The position numbers and the translations under genes were made by a program. From Aeromonas popoffii (GTDB lineage Bacteria > Pseudomonadota > Gammaproteobacteria > Enterobacterales > Aeromonadaceae): a DNA stretch of 64,000 nt. Shown in pieces: positions 36,905 to 44,973 of the stretch (its first letter is position 1; every line of letters begins with the position of its first letter). The DNA lies in assembly GCF_000820025.1 (NCBI RefSeq), contig NZ_CDBI01000091.1, positions 147,523-211,522 of the forward strand. The letters run 5' to 3'. The notes beneath the pieces are model-generated. The model had not been told where the DNA came from. It saw only the letters and a program-made list of their open reading frames with translations, and searched no databases.

Positions 36905-37839
36905 TGGATATTCTGCTCGCTAATCCTCGTGGTTTCTGCGCTGGCGTTGATCGTGCCATCAGCATTGTCGAGAGCGCGCTGGAGAAGTTCGGCGCCCCCA
37001 TCTATGTCCGCCACGAAGTGGTGCACAACCGCTATGTGGTGAACAAGCTCAAAGAGGCGGGGGCCGTGTTCGTCGAGGAGCTGGACGAGGTGCCGGATGA
37101 CAGCATCGTCATCTTCTCCGCCCACGGCGTGGCCAAGACGGTCCGCGAGATGGCCAAGGCCCGCGCCCTCAAGGTATTCGATGCCACCTGTCCGCTGGTG
37201 ACCAAGGTGCACATGGAGGTTCATCGCGCTAGCCGTAAGGGCTCCGAGGCCGTGCTCATAGGTCATGCTGGCCACCCCGAGGTGATCGGCACCATGGGGC
37301 AGTACGAGAATCGCGAGGGTGGCATGTATCTGGTGGAGACACCGGCCGATGTGGCCAAACTCAAGGTGAAGAATCCGGATGACCTCTGCTTTGTCACCCA
37401 GACCACCCTGAGTGTGGATGAGACCTCGGATGTGATCGACGCGCTGCGCAAGCAGTTCCCCAAAATCCAGGGGCCGCGCAAGGACGACATCTGCTACGCC
37501 ACCCAGAACCGTCAGGATGCGGTGCGGGAGATGGCGGGGCTGGTGGATGCCATGCTGGTGGTGGGGTCTCGTAACTCTTCCAACTCTAACCGGTTGCGCG
37601 AGCTTGCCGAGAAGGTAGGCAGCAAAGCCTATCTTATCGACGATGCCTCCATGATCGAAACCGGCTGGCTGGAGGGGGTCGAGCGTATCGGGGTAACGGC
37701 TGGCGCCTCGGCGCCGGACGTGCTGGTGCAGCACGTCATCGCCCGCCTGCGCGAGCTGGGTGGCAATATGGTCGTCGAGCACCCGGGTCGTGAAGAGAAT
37801 GTGGTGTTTGAAGTGCCGCCCGAGCTGCGGATCCTCTAG
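36904..37839 (+). CDS. ispH: 4-hydroxy-3-methylbut-2-enyl diphosphate reductase IspH
   Basis: Last enzyme of the methylerythritol phosphate pathway, making IPP and DMAPP. The 311-residue protein retains the three cluster cysteines: [13 protein letters not shown] (Cys12-13 region), [11 protein letters not shown] (about 97) and [11 protein letters not shown] (about 197). It also has the catalytic Glu in the HPEVIGT region. It is the last gene of the ribF operon. A second, decayed copy of its 3' half lies 4.7 kb downstream, beyond an accessory insertion. Confidence 0.96.
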   Translation: MDILLANPRGFCAGVDRAISIVESALEKFGAPIYVRHEVVHNRYVVNKLKEAGAVFVEELDEVPDDSIVIFSAHGVAKTVREMAKARALKVFDATCPLVTKVHMEVHRASRKGSEAVLIGHAGHPEVIGTMGQYENREGGMYLVETPADVAKLKVKNPDDLCFVTQTTLSVDETSDVIDALRKQFPKIQGPRKDDICYATQNRQDAVREMAGLVDAMLVVGSRNSSNSNRLRELAEKVGSKAYLIDDASMIETGWLEGVERIGVTAGASAPDVLVQHVIARLRELGGNMVVEHPGREENVVFEVPPELRIL

Positions 37840-38411
37840 AAGAGTGCTGGCTTTGGAGCCTAATGCCTGTTAGTTAAGCATTTTTGTGACTAAATACTCG
37901 AGATGTTGAATATCCAAAGTGTCTCCATGATTAAAGAGTCAATTTGGCTCCAACCCTTGTCCTGACTGGCATACAATAAAAAGAGGGAGGCATCATGCCT
38001 CCCTCATTCTTAGACTTTATACCCCGCGGGTTGGGACTCAAATTATCTTAACTGACTTGCGTTACAGTTCTGGTGCCGGCATTTTTTCATAGAGAGCGTT
38101 CTCTGGTCATCGTGCTTTTTCGCTACGTGGTCGTGACTGCTTTGGTGGCCTTGTGTGCGCTCTCCTTATTTCTTTGCATTCATGCCGCTATATAACATTA
38201 TCTCTTTAGTCTTGCTGTGTCTGACCATAACGTCCTTGCCCGATGAATACGCCAATTTCCTTTCCATTATGGCTGCTCAGCCTTCTGCAGAATGCTGGCG
38301 TTAAGAATAAAAACGGGGATTTTGCTGTCAACGGATGTATTTTCAATATCTTAGAACAATATTCTTCGTCCCATAGTGAAAGGCACAGATAGTAACGAAA
38401 GAGGCATATTA
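37840..38411. other. AT-rich intergenic stretch after ispH, no gene seen
   Basis: This 572-base stretch between ispH and the convergent desaturase gene has one clear hairpin (37981-38011) and otherwise nothing I can name. It has no convincing ORF or tRNA. It marks the left edge of the accessory segment. Confidence 0.6.
37981..38011 (+). terminator. Probable terminator of the ribF-ispH operon
   Basis: GAGGGAGGCA-TCA-TGCCTCCCTC is a perfect ten-pair stem, followed by the modest T-rich run ATTCTTAG. It lies 140 bases after the ispH stop. Confidence 0.65.
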
Positions 38412-39575
38412 TCAGTTCAGTCGATATGCGAGCTGCCCGGTTTCCTGTTCGCTTTTCTCCTGTTGACTCAGCAAAGTGAATACATAGTCCAGTGCATTAT
38501 GGACACCCCAGATATCGTGATAGTCGTAATTTTCCTCTAGCGAGAGTGTGTGGGCATGCATCTCGCGCAGCCTGGCATAGTCATACCACTGTCGAACGGT
38601 TCCGTAGCGATGGTGCCAGTCATGGCAGACCAAGGAACCTTGGACAATCAGCATGCGGCTTGGCAGGTGGACCAGCAGATGCATCGCCAGCCACTTGGCC
38701 CATTGCGCGGCGTACTTGGGCGCAAAGCTTTCTGGGCATCTCTCCCCACAGAAACGGGCAAGACTGTTATTGATGTGGCTATCCCGCACAGATTCTCCCT
38801 CACCGCGCACAATCCATACGTGTTCGGTCAGTAGATGCAGCAGTGATGCGATCTGATAAAACACCACGAATGGCAGCAGCAGGATCAGGATGGCATTCGA
38901 GGTGCCCACAACGGTACAGATTCCTGTCAGGGAAGCCCACCAGCCGAGAGTCATCACCAAGCGATAGAAGGGTACCCCAGCCAGATTGGATTTTAGGCGG
39001 CCATAGAAGAACACTAGGTGGAATTTGGGGCTGAGCAGTGTCAGGAAAAGATGTGTGTGGAGTCCGGCTTTGCTCTTACCTGGCGTGAAGCCCAGTTGGT
39101 AGATCGCCGCCAGATCTTTGTCCTCAAAGGTCGAAAATGCACGACCGTGGTGTTCATAGACATGGAACTGGCGATAAGATTCGTATGGCTGCACAATGAG
39201 CAGTGTCGAGAGTATCTCACACAGTGTCTTGTTCACCTTTTGTGACTTGTATAAATGACCATGGACCCCATGGTGGATAATGGTTGCCACGATATAGCGT
39301 GCACCAGCCGTGGAGAACAGGGCTCCGACAATATACAAGGCTATCGATGCACTAAGTGTGGGCGCATAAAAAATGGCTGAACTGGTTAACCACACGCCAA
39401 TGAATATCCACAGTACTGACCAGAAAATCAACTCTGAGGAATTACTTTCCCAAAGCGGTTTGCGACCCAGTATTTCTTTTCCTGTCAGCCAACTCCATAC
39501 TCCCTGGAGGGGTAATATTTCGTAGCTCTTTCTTATGTCCGTTGAGTGATGATAATATTTTGCCACGCGGTCCAT
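38412..39575 (-). CDS. Membrane fatty-acid desaturase-family protein
   Basis: Predicted di-iron membrane oxygenase. The 387-residue protein has about five to six membrane helices and the histidine boxes of the desaturase/hydroxylase superfamily: IHHGVHGH (about 99-106), YEHHGR (about 140-145) and CHDWHHRYG (about 323-331). An additional conserved-looking histidine lies in LLTEHVW. The substrate cannot be told from sequence: acyl chains, carotenoids or other lipids are all possible. It is the last minus-strand gene after araC, azlC and azlD and starts 22 bases after azlD, so cotranscription is likely. Confidence 0.75.
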   Translation of the reverse strand: MDRVAKYYHHSTDIRKSYEILPLQGVWSWLTGKEILGRKPLWESNSSELIFWSVLWIFIGVWLTSSAIFYAPTLSASIALYIVGALFSTAGARYIVATIIHHGVHGHLYKSQKVNKTLCEILSTLLIVQPYESYRQFHVYEHHGRAFSTFEDKDLAAIYQLGFTPGKSKAGLHTHLFLTLLSPKFHLVFFYGRLKSNLAGVPFYRLVMTLGWWASLTGICTVVGTSNAILILLLPFVVFYQIASLLHLLTEHVWIVRGEGESVRDSHINNSLARFCGERCPESFAPKYAAQWAKWLAMHLLVHLPSRMLIVQGSLVCHDWHHRYGTVRQWYDYARLREMHAHTLSLEENYDYHDIWGVHNALDYVFTLLSQQEKSEQETGQLAYRLN

Positions 39576-39597
39576 ACGTTATCCTCTGATAGCAGGG

Positions 39598-39909
39598 CTA
39601 GATGAAATAGTTAATGGTGTAAAAGGCAGCAAGGCTTAGCAAGACGGCGCTGACGATGTTCTTAATGTAAAATGAAATAACGATGCTGATCAGTGCGCCC
39701 AGAAAATACGGGTTATTAGGGAATTCCCTTATGGCGCCATGCTCCATGAGTATAATTGGGCCGCATATCGCAGTCATGAGGCATGGTGCAGAATACTTAA
39801 GCGCCCGGTTGACAAGGTTAGGTATTTTTAATGGTACGTTAGGTTCAAGAAAGATATAACGATTAAAAAACACAATTGTTGCCAGTGCTAAAATAAGAAA
39901 CCAACTCAT
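39598..39909 (-). CDS. azlD: Branched-chain amino-acid exporter small subunit AzlD
   Basis: Small membrane subunit of the AzlCD (YgaZH-type) branched-chain amino-acid exporter. The 103 residues form about four membrane helices, with the family-type segment LVNRALKYSAPCLMTAI. It follows azlC by 17 bases. Sequence is AT-rich relative to the ribF operon. Specificity for Leu, Val or Ile is a family inference. Confidence 0.85.
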   Translation of the reverse strand: MSWFLILALATIVFFNRYIFLEPNVPLKIPNLVNRALKYSAPCLMTAICGPIILMEHGAIREFPNNPYFLGALISIVISFYIKNIVSAVLLSLAAFYTINYFI

Positions 39910-39926
39910 CTTCTATCCTTATTGAG

Positions 39927-40664
39927 TCATTCTTGAGATTGCTCTTCATTCAGTAGTACAGATGCCAGTACTGCAGAGAACATGCCGCAGAGCCCGGAGA
40001 TGACAATGGCACCCTCTAGTTGCCAATAGCTAAGAAGCATGGAGAGCAACAGTGAAACAGCGACACCAACCAGGGTGCTCATTTTTTTCACCATAGGTAC
40101 CACAATGGTGATAAAGGTTGCGACAATAGAGTAATCGAGATGGTATTTTTCAAGGTCCGGTACCGAGGAAGCCATTAAAATACCCATCAAACTGAACGCA
40201 TTCCAAGAGAGGTAAAAAGTCAGTCCGGCACCGATTAAATAACTGGGTGTCAACTCAGATTCTTTGTTTTTTGTCTCGCTCAAGGCGAACAGCTCATCGG
40301 TGAGCAAAAAACCAATAGGAAGGCGGAGCTTAATCTTAAGATAGGACACAAACTCTCTGAGAGTGAGGCCGTATATGAAGTGCTGTGATGTGATGAAAAA
40401 TACTGAAACAAGAATTGTAAATAAATTTGCTCCTGCCATTATCATGCCTAAGGTAACCAGCTGGGCCGCGCCGGCAAAAACAATGGCCGACATTGCTACG
40501 CTTTGCCAGAAGGTTAAACCGGCCTGTATTGCCATTGACCCCGCCAATATTCCCCATGGGATTACGGAAACGCACAGTGGAAGCATCTCAATAGCCCCAC
40601 GCATAAACGATGAGCTCGAAGATGACTGTTCTGAAGGAGAGGAACAGGTGCCTGATTCAATCAT
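39927..40664 (-). CDS. azlC: Branched-chain amino-acid exporter large subunit AzlC
   Basis: Large subunit of an AzlCD exporter. From the ATG at 40664 the protein has 245 residues; a GTG 12 bases earlier is also in frame. The hallmark segments are FMRGAIEMLPLCVSVIPWG, the FAGAAQLVTLGMI motif, and SQHFIYGLTLREF. Members of the family export branched-chain amino acids and sometimes methionine. It lies downstream of an araC-family gene on the same strand, which probably regulates it. Confidence 0.87.
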   Translation of the reverse strand: MIESGTCSSPSEQSSSSSSFMRGAIEMLPLCVSVIPWGILAGSMAIQAGLTFWQSVAMSAIVFAGAAQLVTLGMIMAGANLFTILVSVFFITSQHFIYGLTLREFVSYLKIKLRLPIGFLLTDELFALSETKNKESELTPSYLIGAGLTFYLSWNAFSLMGILMASSVPDLEKYHLDYSIVATFITIVVPMVKKMSTLVGVAVSLLLSMLLSYWQLEGAIVISGLCGMFSAVLASVLLNEEQSQE

Positions 40665-40899
40665 TGCTTTTCTCACGGATTAGGTAAGTAAAAAGAGTAG
40701 GTAACATTAACGGTCGCGGAGTCGGCAGTATTGAATGATCTTGCTACTGGTAGTGAGATTAGGCGAATTCAGACTGAGTGAGCGGGTAGAGCGGCGGGTG
40801 GGGGCGATCTGTGCTTGATGCCCTTGTCGTCACTGTCGTGAGGCGGTGGCCTGTTGTGCTTCTTGGGTCGAACAACAACTTTTGTTTGTTTTCGAGAGG

Positions 40900-41712
40900 T
40901 CAGGCCTTGATGAATTCGCCGGGAGTCAGACCCACAGAATTTTTAAAATGGCGGTGGAAATGGCTTTGATCGGTAAAGCCACAGAGGATGGCTGTGTCGA
41001 GGATGGTGGAGCCTTGACGCAGTAAGGCACGGGCTTTTCGAAGGCGCGCCTGTACCAGATAGGCGTGTGGTGTCATGCCAGTTACTGCCTTGAATTGCCG
41101 GAGAAAATGCCACTGACTCAGGCCTGCCAGATCCGCGAGCCGTGTCAGTGTGTGCTCCTCTTGTGGGCAGCAGTCCATCAACTCTTTAGCTAGAAGGATC
41201 GGTTGTGTAGTGGCTGGCAGCGTCGCCGGAGTTTTACGCGTTTTGCTGTAGCGCAGGCTCAGCAGCATGAGTGAAGAGAGCAGCAGGCTTTCTTTAAGCA
41301 AGTGATTGCCTTCTTTTCCCAGCATATCGAAGGTAAGCAGTAGCTGTTCCGACAGACCGGCATCGTGAATAACTGCATCGGGGAACCAGGGGATAAAATC
41401 TGTGTTGTCAGGTGTTTGTCGCAGAATATTGCGTAGCATCTCTGGATGGGGATAGATGGCACGATAGCCCCACCCTTGCTCCAGTTCCGAGCTACCAGTA
41501 TGCACATCGTCTGCGTTGACAATGATGATATCCCCGCGCGGTGCAACGTGCTCTGTCCCTGAACGGTAAAATCGCTGTGCTCCCTGATCGATAACGCCAA
41601 TGCAGAAAGTGTCATGGACATGCCGAGCAAAGCGCTGCTTGTAATAGCGCGCCTGAAGCATATCAACGCCACCTAGCGCATCGATGCGTTGGAAATGAGT
41701 CTTCTCTTTCAT
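40900..41712 (-). CDS. AraC-family regulator (probable azlCD regulator)
   Basis: The 270-residue protein has an N-terminal cupin-like sensing domain (about 1-150; RHVHDTFCIGVIDQG and RGDIIIVNADDVHTG). Its C-terminal half has two helix-turn-helix motifs typical of AraC/XylS proteins: LTRLADLAGLSQWHFLRQFK, then ILDTAILCGFTDQSHFHRHFK (cited by position near 195-255), ending VGLTPGEF. It is upstream of and on the same strand as azlC, azlD and the desaturase gene, an arrangement common for AraC regulators of amino-acid exporters. The ligand is unknown. Confidence 0.85.
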   Translation of the reverse strand: MKEKTHFQRIDALGGVDMLQARYYKQRFARHVHDTFCIGVIDQGAQRFYRSGTEHVAPRGDIIIVNADDVHTGSSELEQGWGYRAIYPHPEMLRNILRQTPDNTDFIPWFPDAVIHDAGLSEQLLLTFDMLGKEGNHLLKESLLLSSLMLLSLRYSKTRKTPATLPATTQPILLAKELMDCCPQEEHTLTRLADLAGLSQWHFLRQFKAVTGMTPHAYLVQARLRKARALLRQGSTILDTAILCGFTDQSHFHRHFKNSVGLTPGEFIKA

Positions 41713-42068
41713 TTTTTATCTCTGCTGTAACGATATCAACCCGTGGTTTTTGTATAAAAGTGCTACTTCCAATTTAATGGTATCTGGAGTTTCCCAGCGT
41801 TCTCTTCGTGAACTGAATGTGGTTCAATCGGTTCCGATCTGGCGTGATTGCAAGATGCCAAAAAAATTATGACTTCATATTACTTATCAAAAAGTCATTT
41901 TGGGATGGGTGAGTGTACCTCTCAATTGGTTTTGTATGAAGCCATCCTGACATGATTGGACCAAATGACACTCTACCTAGGTTCTGGGCTCTACTGTACC
42001 TGTCTACTACCGCACATAACGCGTTCGTACAAACACGACACCAAACTGAAGGGGGTCGGGACGATCCT

Positions 42069-42434
42069 GACCCCTGCTTCGTTACTCAGACCACTCTGAG
42101 CATGGATGAGACTTCTGACGTGATCAATGCGGTGCGGGAGATTGCGGGGCTGGTGGACGTCATGCTGGTGATGGGGGCTCGCAACTCTTCCAACTCCAAC
42201 CGTCTGCACGAGCTGACCGAGAAGGTGGGCGTCAAAGCCTACCTTATCGACGATACGTCGATGATCGAGGCTGGTTGGAAGGTGTGAAGGCGATCGACAC
42301 TACCACTGTTGGTGTATCTGTACCCGAGGTACTGGTACAAAACGTGACTGCCCATCGGCACGGCTGGGTGGCAAGGTGGTCGTCTAGCCCCCAGGTCGTG
42401 AAGAGAGCGTGGTGTTGGAAGTGCCGCCCGAGCT
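42069..42434 (+). pseudogene. ispH: Degenerate copy of the ispH 3' half
   Basis: From TTACTCAGACCACTCTGAGC onward the sequence follows ispH 37381-37819 at roughly four of five positions by eye. Protein matches include QTTLSMDETSDVI and [18 protein letters not shown]. Relative to ispH it lacks 78 bases, removing the third cluster cysteine ([11 protein letters not shown]). It then runs into a stop after EAGWKV and has further frame damage up to the VPPEL end. It has no start codon or 5' half, so it cannot make an active reductase. It lies directly ahead of the minor-pilin operon. Confidence 0.9.
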
Positions 42435-42487
42435 TATAATTATTTGAGTGCAGCCAGGAAGGCTTAAGAATAAAGTATGATGTTATT

Positions 42488-42522
42488 GACGCCGAGTTTG
42501 TCGTGGTGACAGGCTCGGCGTT
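42488..42522 (+). other. Long hairpin upstream of pilE
   Basis: GACGCCGAG and CTCGGCGTT pair at the base, and an inner GTC-GTGGT-GAC stem lies in the loop. There is no T tract. It may be a former ispH terminator or a leader structure of the pil operon. Confidence 0.45.
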
Positions 42523-42557
42523 AAGCTTGTAAAGCCGTCAATCACCAAGGATGGGAT

Positions 42558-42965
42558 ATGATTGGGTTCTTTCGAGGCTTCTCTCTTATTGAGCTGATGA
42601 TTGTTGTCGCCATAGTTGCGATCCTTGGCACCATCGCTTACCCCTCTTATCAGCAGTACCTGCTGACCAGTCACCGTGTTGATGCCAAAAAAATGTTGCT
42701 GGACGCTGCCAACCGGCAGGAAACCTACTTTATGGATTTCAATCAATACACCTCCTCGGCTGCAGACCTCAATCTTTCTGAAAGCTCGGATGCTGGCCAC
42801 TATCGTCTGGAACTGTCTGCCGCTGGCAACTCTTTCCGGTTGTCAGCAACCGCATCCGGTGCGCAAGAGGCTGATAGTGACTGCGTGGTGTTTTCAATCG
42901 ATCAAAATGGTACGAGAAGTGCGCAGAACATCAGTAACAGTGCCAACAGTGATTGCTGGGACTAG
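42558..42965 (+). CDS. pilE: Type IV minor pilin PilE
   Basis: Minor pilin that primes type IV pilus assembly. The 135-residue prepilin has a short leader and the class III cleavage motif [18 protein letters not shown] (cleavage after Gly7, Glu at +5). A PilE-type body follows, with [20 protein letters not shown] and a C-terminal cysteine pair (DSDCVVF and NSDCWD) that likely forms the D-loop disulfide. First gene of pilE-V-W-X-Y1, three bases before pilV. Confidence 0.88.
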   Translation: MIGFFRGFSLIELMIVVAIVAILGTIAYPSYQQYLLTSHRVDAKKMLLDAANRQETYFMDFNQYTSSAADLNLSESSDAGHYRLELSAAGNSFRLSATASGAQEADSDCVVFSIDQNGTRSAQNISNSANSDCWD

Positions 42966-42968
42966 CTT

Positions 42969-43541
42969 ATGATGCAACATACTGCCCCACCCAGAAGCGG
43001 ATTCAGCCTGCTGGAAGTGATGATTGCGGCTGTGGTGCTCTCATTTGGCTTGCTGGGCTTGGTTGCTTTGCAGACGACCTCGAAATTTTCTGGCTATGAG
43101 GCCCGACAGAGAACAATAGCCAGTTGGCTAGCCACAGATATCGTCGAACGAGCAAGGATCAATCGTGCCGTCTGGGAGTTGCAGAGTACACAGGCCTGGA
43201 TGGTAAGTGCTGGCTCGGCCATTAATAAACCCAATTGCGGCAATGTGGATGGCACCATGGCTAGTTGTAGTCAAAGCGACCTATTCACCTTGGATATGTT
43301 CAATTGGCAGCAGTCATTATTGGGTGTTGGAGTATCAGGATCCTCGTCTTCAATTCAAGACCCTTTGGGTTGTGTTATTCGTGGTAATAACAACGCAATG
43401 ACAGTTGTATTAACATGGAACGGTCGAGAGGCATTATCAGATGGTACTTCCGCCATCTCTAGTAATGTTCGTAATTTGTGTGGTTTTGGTAATGCCATGA
43501 TTCAGTCTCGGCATTATTATATGTTAGAGACCACACTATGA
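42969..43541 (+). CDS. pilV: Type IV minor pilin PilV
   Basis: Minor pilin. The 190-residue prepilin has the cleavage motif SG-FSLLEVMIAAVVLSFGLLG and the PilV-type LVALQTTSKFSGYEARQRTIASWLA helix (each cited in part; residues about 11-60). The ATG follows the pilE stop by three bases, and its stop overlaps the pilW start (ATGA). The coding region becomes AT-richer toward the 3' end. Confidence 0.88.
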   Translation: MMQHTAPPRSGFSLLEVMIAAVVLSFGLLGLVALQTTSKFSGYEARQRTIASWLATDIVERARINRAVWELQSTQAWMVSAGSAINKPNCGNVDGTMASCSQSDLFTLDMFNWQQSLLGVGVSGSSSSIQDPLGCVIRGNNNAMTVVLTWNGREALSDGTSAISSNVRNLCGFGNAMIQSRHYYMLETTL

Positions 43542-44530
43542 ACGCCAGAGGATTTACACTCGTTGAATGGTTGATTGCCATGGTTATTGGGATCTTTCTG
43601 TTAGGTGGTGTTTTAAGTGTTTTTGTTGTTTCTCGGGCAACGACAGAAGATGTATTCGATCAGAGTGAGCTACAGGAAAATGGTCGTTTAGCGATGCGTC
43701 TTATTACTCAGGATCTGCGTTGGGCTGGTTTTTGGGGTGATTATACTGGCATGCCGATGCAGAGAGATGTCGGTGTCAGTTTGAGCACTGGTGCCGTTGT
43801 TTCTACTACCAGTGATTGTATCGATGAGAGAGGGGAGGGAAGTATTCCTTCTACCGCGACTGTCACTCGTGCACTTTGGGTGGGTCGGGTTGATACCAGT
43901 AAAAACATGAGTGGCTTTTCATGTATTACCGCAGCCTCACGGATCGCTAACTCAGATGTTATCAGTATTAAACGATTGATCGGCCCACCCTTAGAGAGCG
44001 GCTTTGATACCAATCGATTTTACATGGCCACAACGACTCAAGCTGCCTATATCTTTCGTGGAAATGAAGTTGCTCCGACGGAGGTTGCGATGCCGACTCG
44101 GCAAATATGGGAGTATCAACATTATATTTATTACCTTGCACTTGGTACAACAGGTATTCCAGAGCTACGCAAGAGGATGTTGACTGCAAATGGTGGTTCC
44201 TTTTTGATCACGGGTCCAATGGCAGAAGGTATTGAATATATTGTTGTTTTGTATGGTGTAGACACCGATCTTGTACAAGATGGTCAGATTGATAAATATG
44301 TTGGGACTACCAATGTATCGGCACAAGAATGGAATGAAGGGCGTGTTATTTCTGCCAGGGTATTCATTTTGGTTCGTTCTCTACAGGCTTCCAGTAAATA
44401 TAAGAATAACAATACTTATCAAGTCGGTAATGTATCAGTGTCTGGGGGGAATGATGGTTTTCGCCGATTACTTTTGGAAAGTAGTGTAGCTATCCGTAAT
44501 CCGGCGGTGATCGCGGGAGGCGGAAAATGA
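43538..44530 (+). CDS. pilW: Type IV pilus assembly protein PilW
   Basis: Minor pilin. The 330-residue prepilin has the motif RG-FTLVEWLIAMVIGIFLLG and the PilW-typical ENGRLAMRLITQDLRWAGFWG (about 48-68). Longer than other minor pilins, as usual for PilW. Start overlaps the pilV stop and its stop overlaps the pilX start (ATGA). GC content is clearly lower than in nearby housekeeping genes. Confidence 0.88.
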   Translation: MNARGFTLVEWLIAMVIGIFLLGGVLSVFVVSRATTEDVFDQSELQENGRLAMRLITQDLRWAGFWGDYTGMPMQRDVGVSLSTGAVVSTTSDCIDERGEGSIPSTATVTRALWVGRVDTSKNMSGFSCITAASRIANSDVISIKRLIGPPLESGFDTNRFYMATTTQAAYIFRGNEVAPTEVAMPTRQIWEYQHYIYYLALGTTGIPELRKRMLTANGGSFLITGPMAEGIEYIVVLYGVDTDLVQDGQIDKYVGTTNVSAQEWNEGRVISARVFILVRSLQASSKYKNNNTYQVGNVSVSGGNDGFRRLLLESSVAIRNPAVIAGGGK

Positions 44531-44961
44531 AGGCAATCCATGGAATTGCATTGATTGTAGCGCTGGTTATTTTAGTACCATTAACATTGATTGCTGTCGT
44601 TGTAATGCAATCTAGTGGTATTGATTTAAGAATGGCAGGGGCTTCTGCCAGCGTTCAGCAAGCAGAGCATCAAGTGGAAGGCATAATTGAAAATGCTTTG
44701 CAGCAGAATGGTCTATCTACTCGCATTTCCACAATGGGTGCCAGTGCAGCCTTGAGTGTATACGGCAACAATATATCTACAACCGTTAATATGACGCGGC
44801 GTGCGGAAACAGTATGCAAGCGTAAATTTAATGCGAGTAGTCAGAATGTTATCCCTTCCTGTCGTTATATAGAGATGCAGGCGGGGGTTAATTATGGGAA
44901 AAATGCCCGTCCTTTGAATTGGATTGCAGGTGTTGAGCAACCACTGCTCAAATCTGAATAA
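44527..44961 (+). CDS. pilX: Type IV pilus assembly protein PilX
   Basis: Minor pilin bridging the tip complex. The 144-residue protein has HG-IALIVALVILVPLTLIAV, which keeps Gly before the cleavage point but lacks Glu at +5, as is common in PilX/GspK-like pilins. RMAGASASVQQAEHQVEGIIENALQQ follows (residues about 38-63). It starts by ATGA overlap with pilW and is 12 bases before pilY1. Confidence 0.8.
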   Translation: MKAIHGIALIVALVILVPLTLIAVVVMQSSGIDLRMAGASASVQQAEHQVEGIIENALQQNGLSTRISTMGASAALSVYGNNISTTVNMTRRAETVCKRKFNASSQNVIPSCRYIEMQAGVNYGKNARPLNWIAGVEQPLLKSE

Positions 44962-44973
44962 GGAGCATAGGAT

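Larger units (their letters stand above)
37840..42434. mobile_element. Accessory insertion between ispH and a decayed ispH 3' copy
   Basis: Four genes on the minus strand (araC, azlC, azlD, desaturase) lie between intact ispH and a 366-base degenerate copy of its 3' half. The genes are visibly more AT-rich than the neighbouring housekeeping genes. In other gammaproteobacteria ispH commonly abuts the minor-pilin genes, which here resume at 42558, so the segment looks inserted. No integrase, transposase or clear terminal repeats were seen. The mechanism is inferred only from the duplicated ispH end. Confidence 0.55.

Noticed and set aside
37840-42434. Complete transposon or prophage flanked by direct repeats
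   Set aside because: The only repeat at the ends is ispH itself. No integrase, transposase, tRNA site or short target duplication was found.
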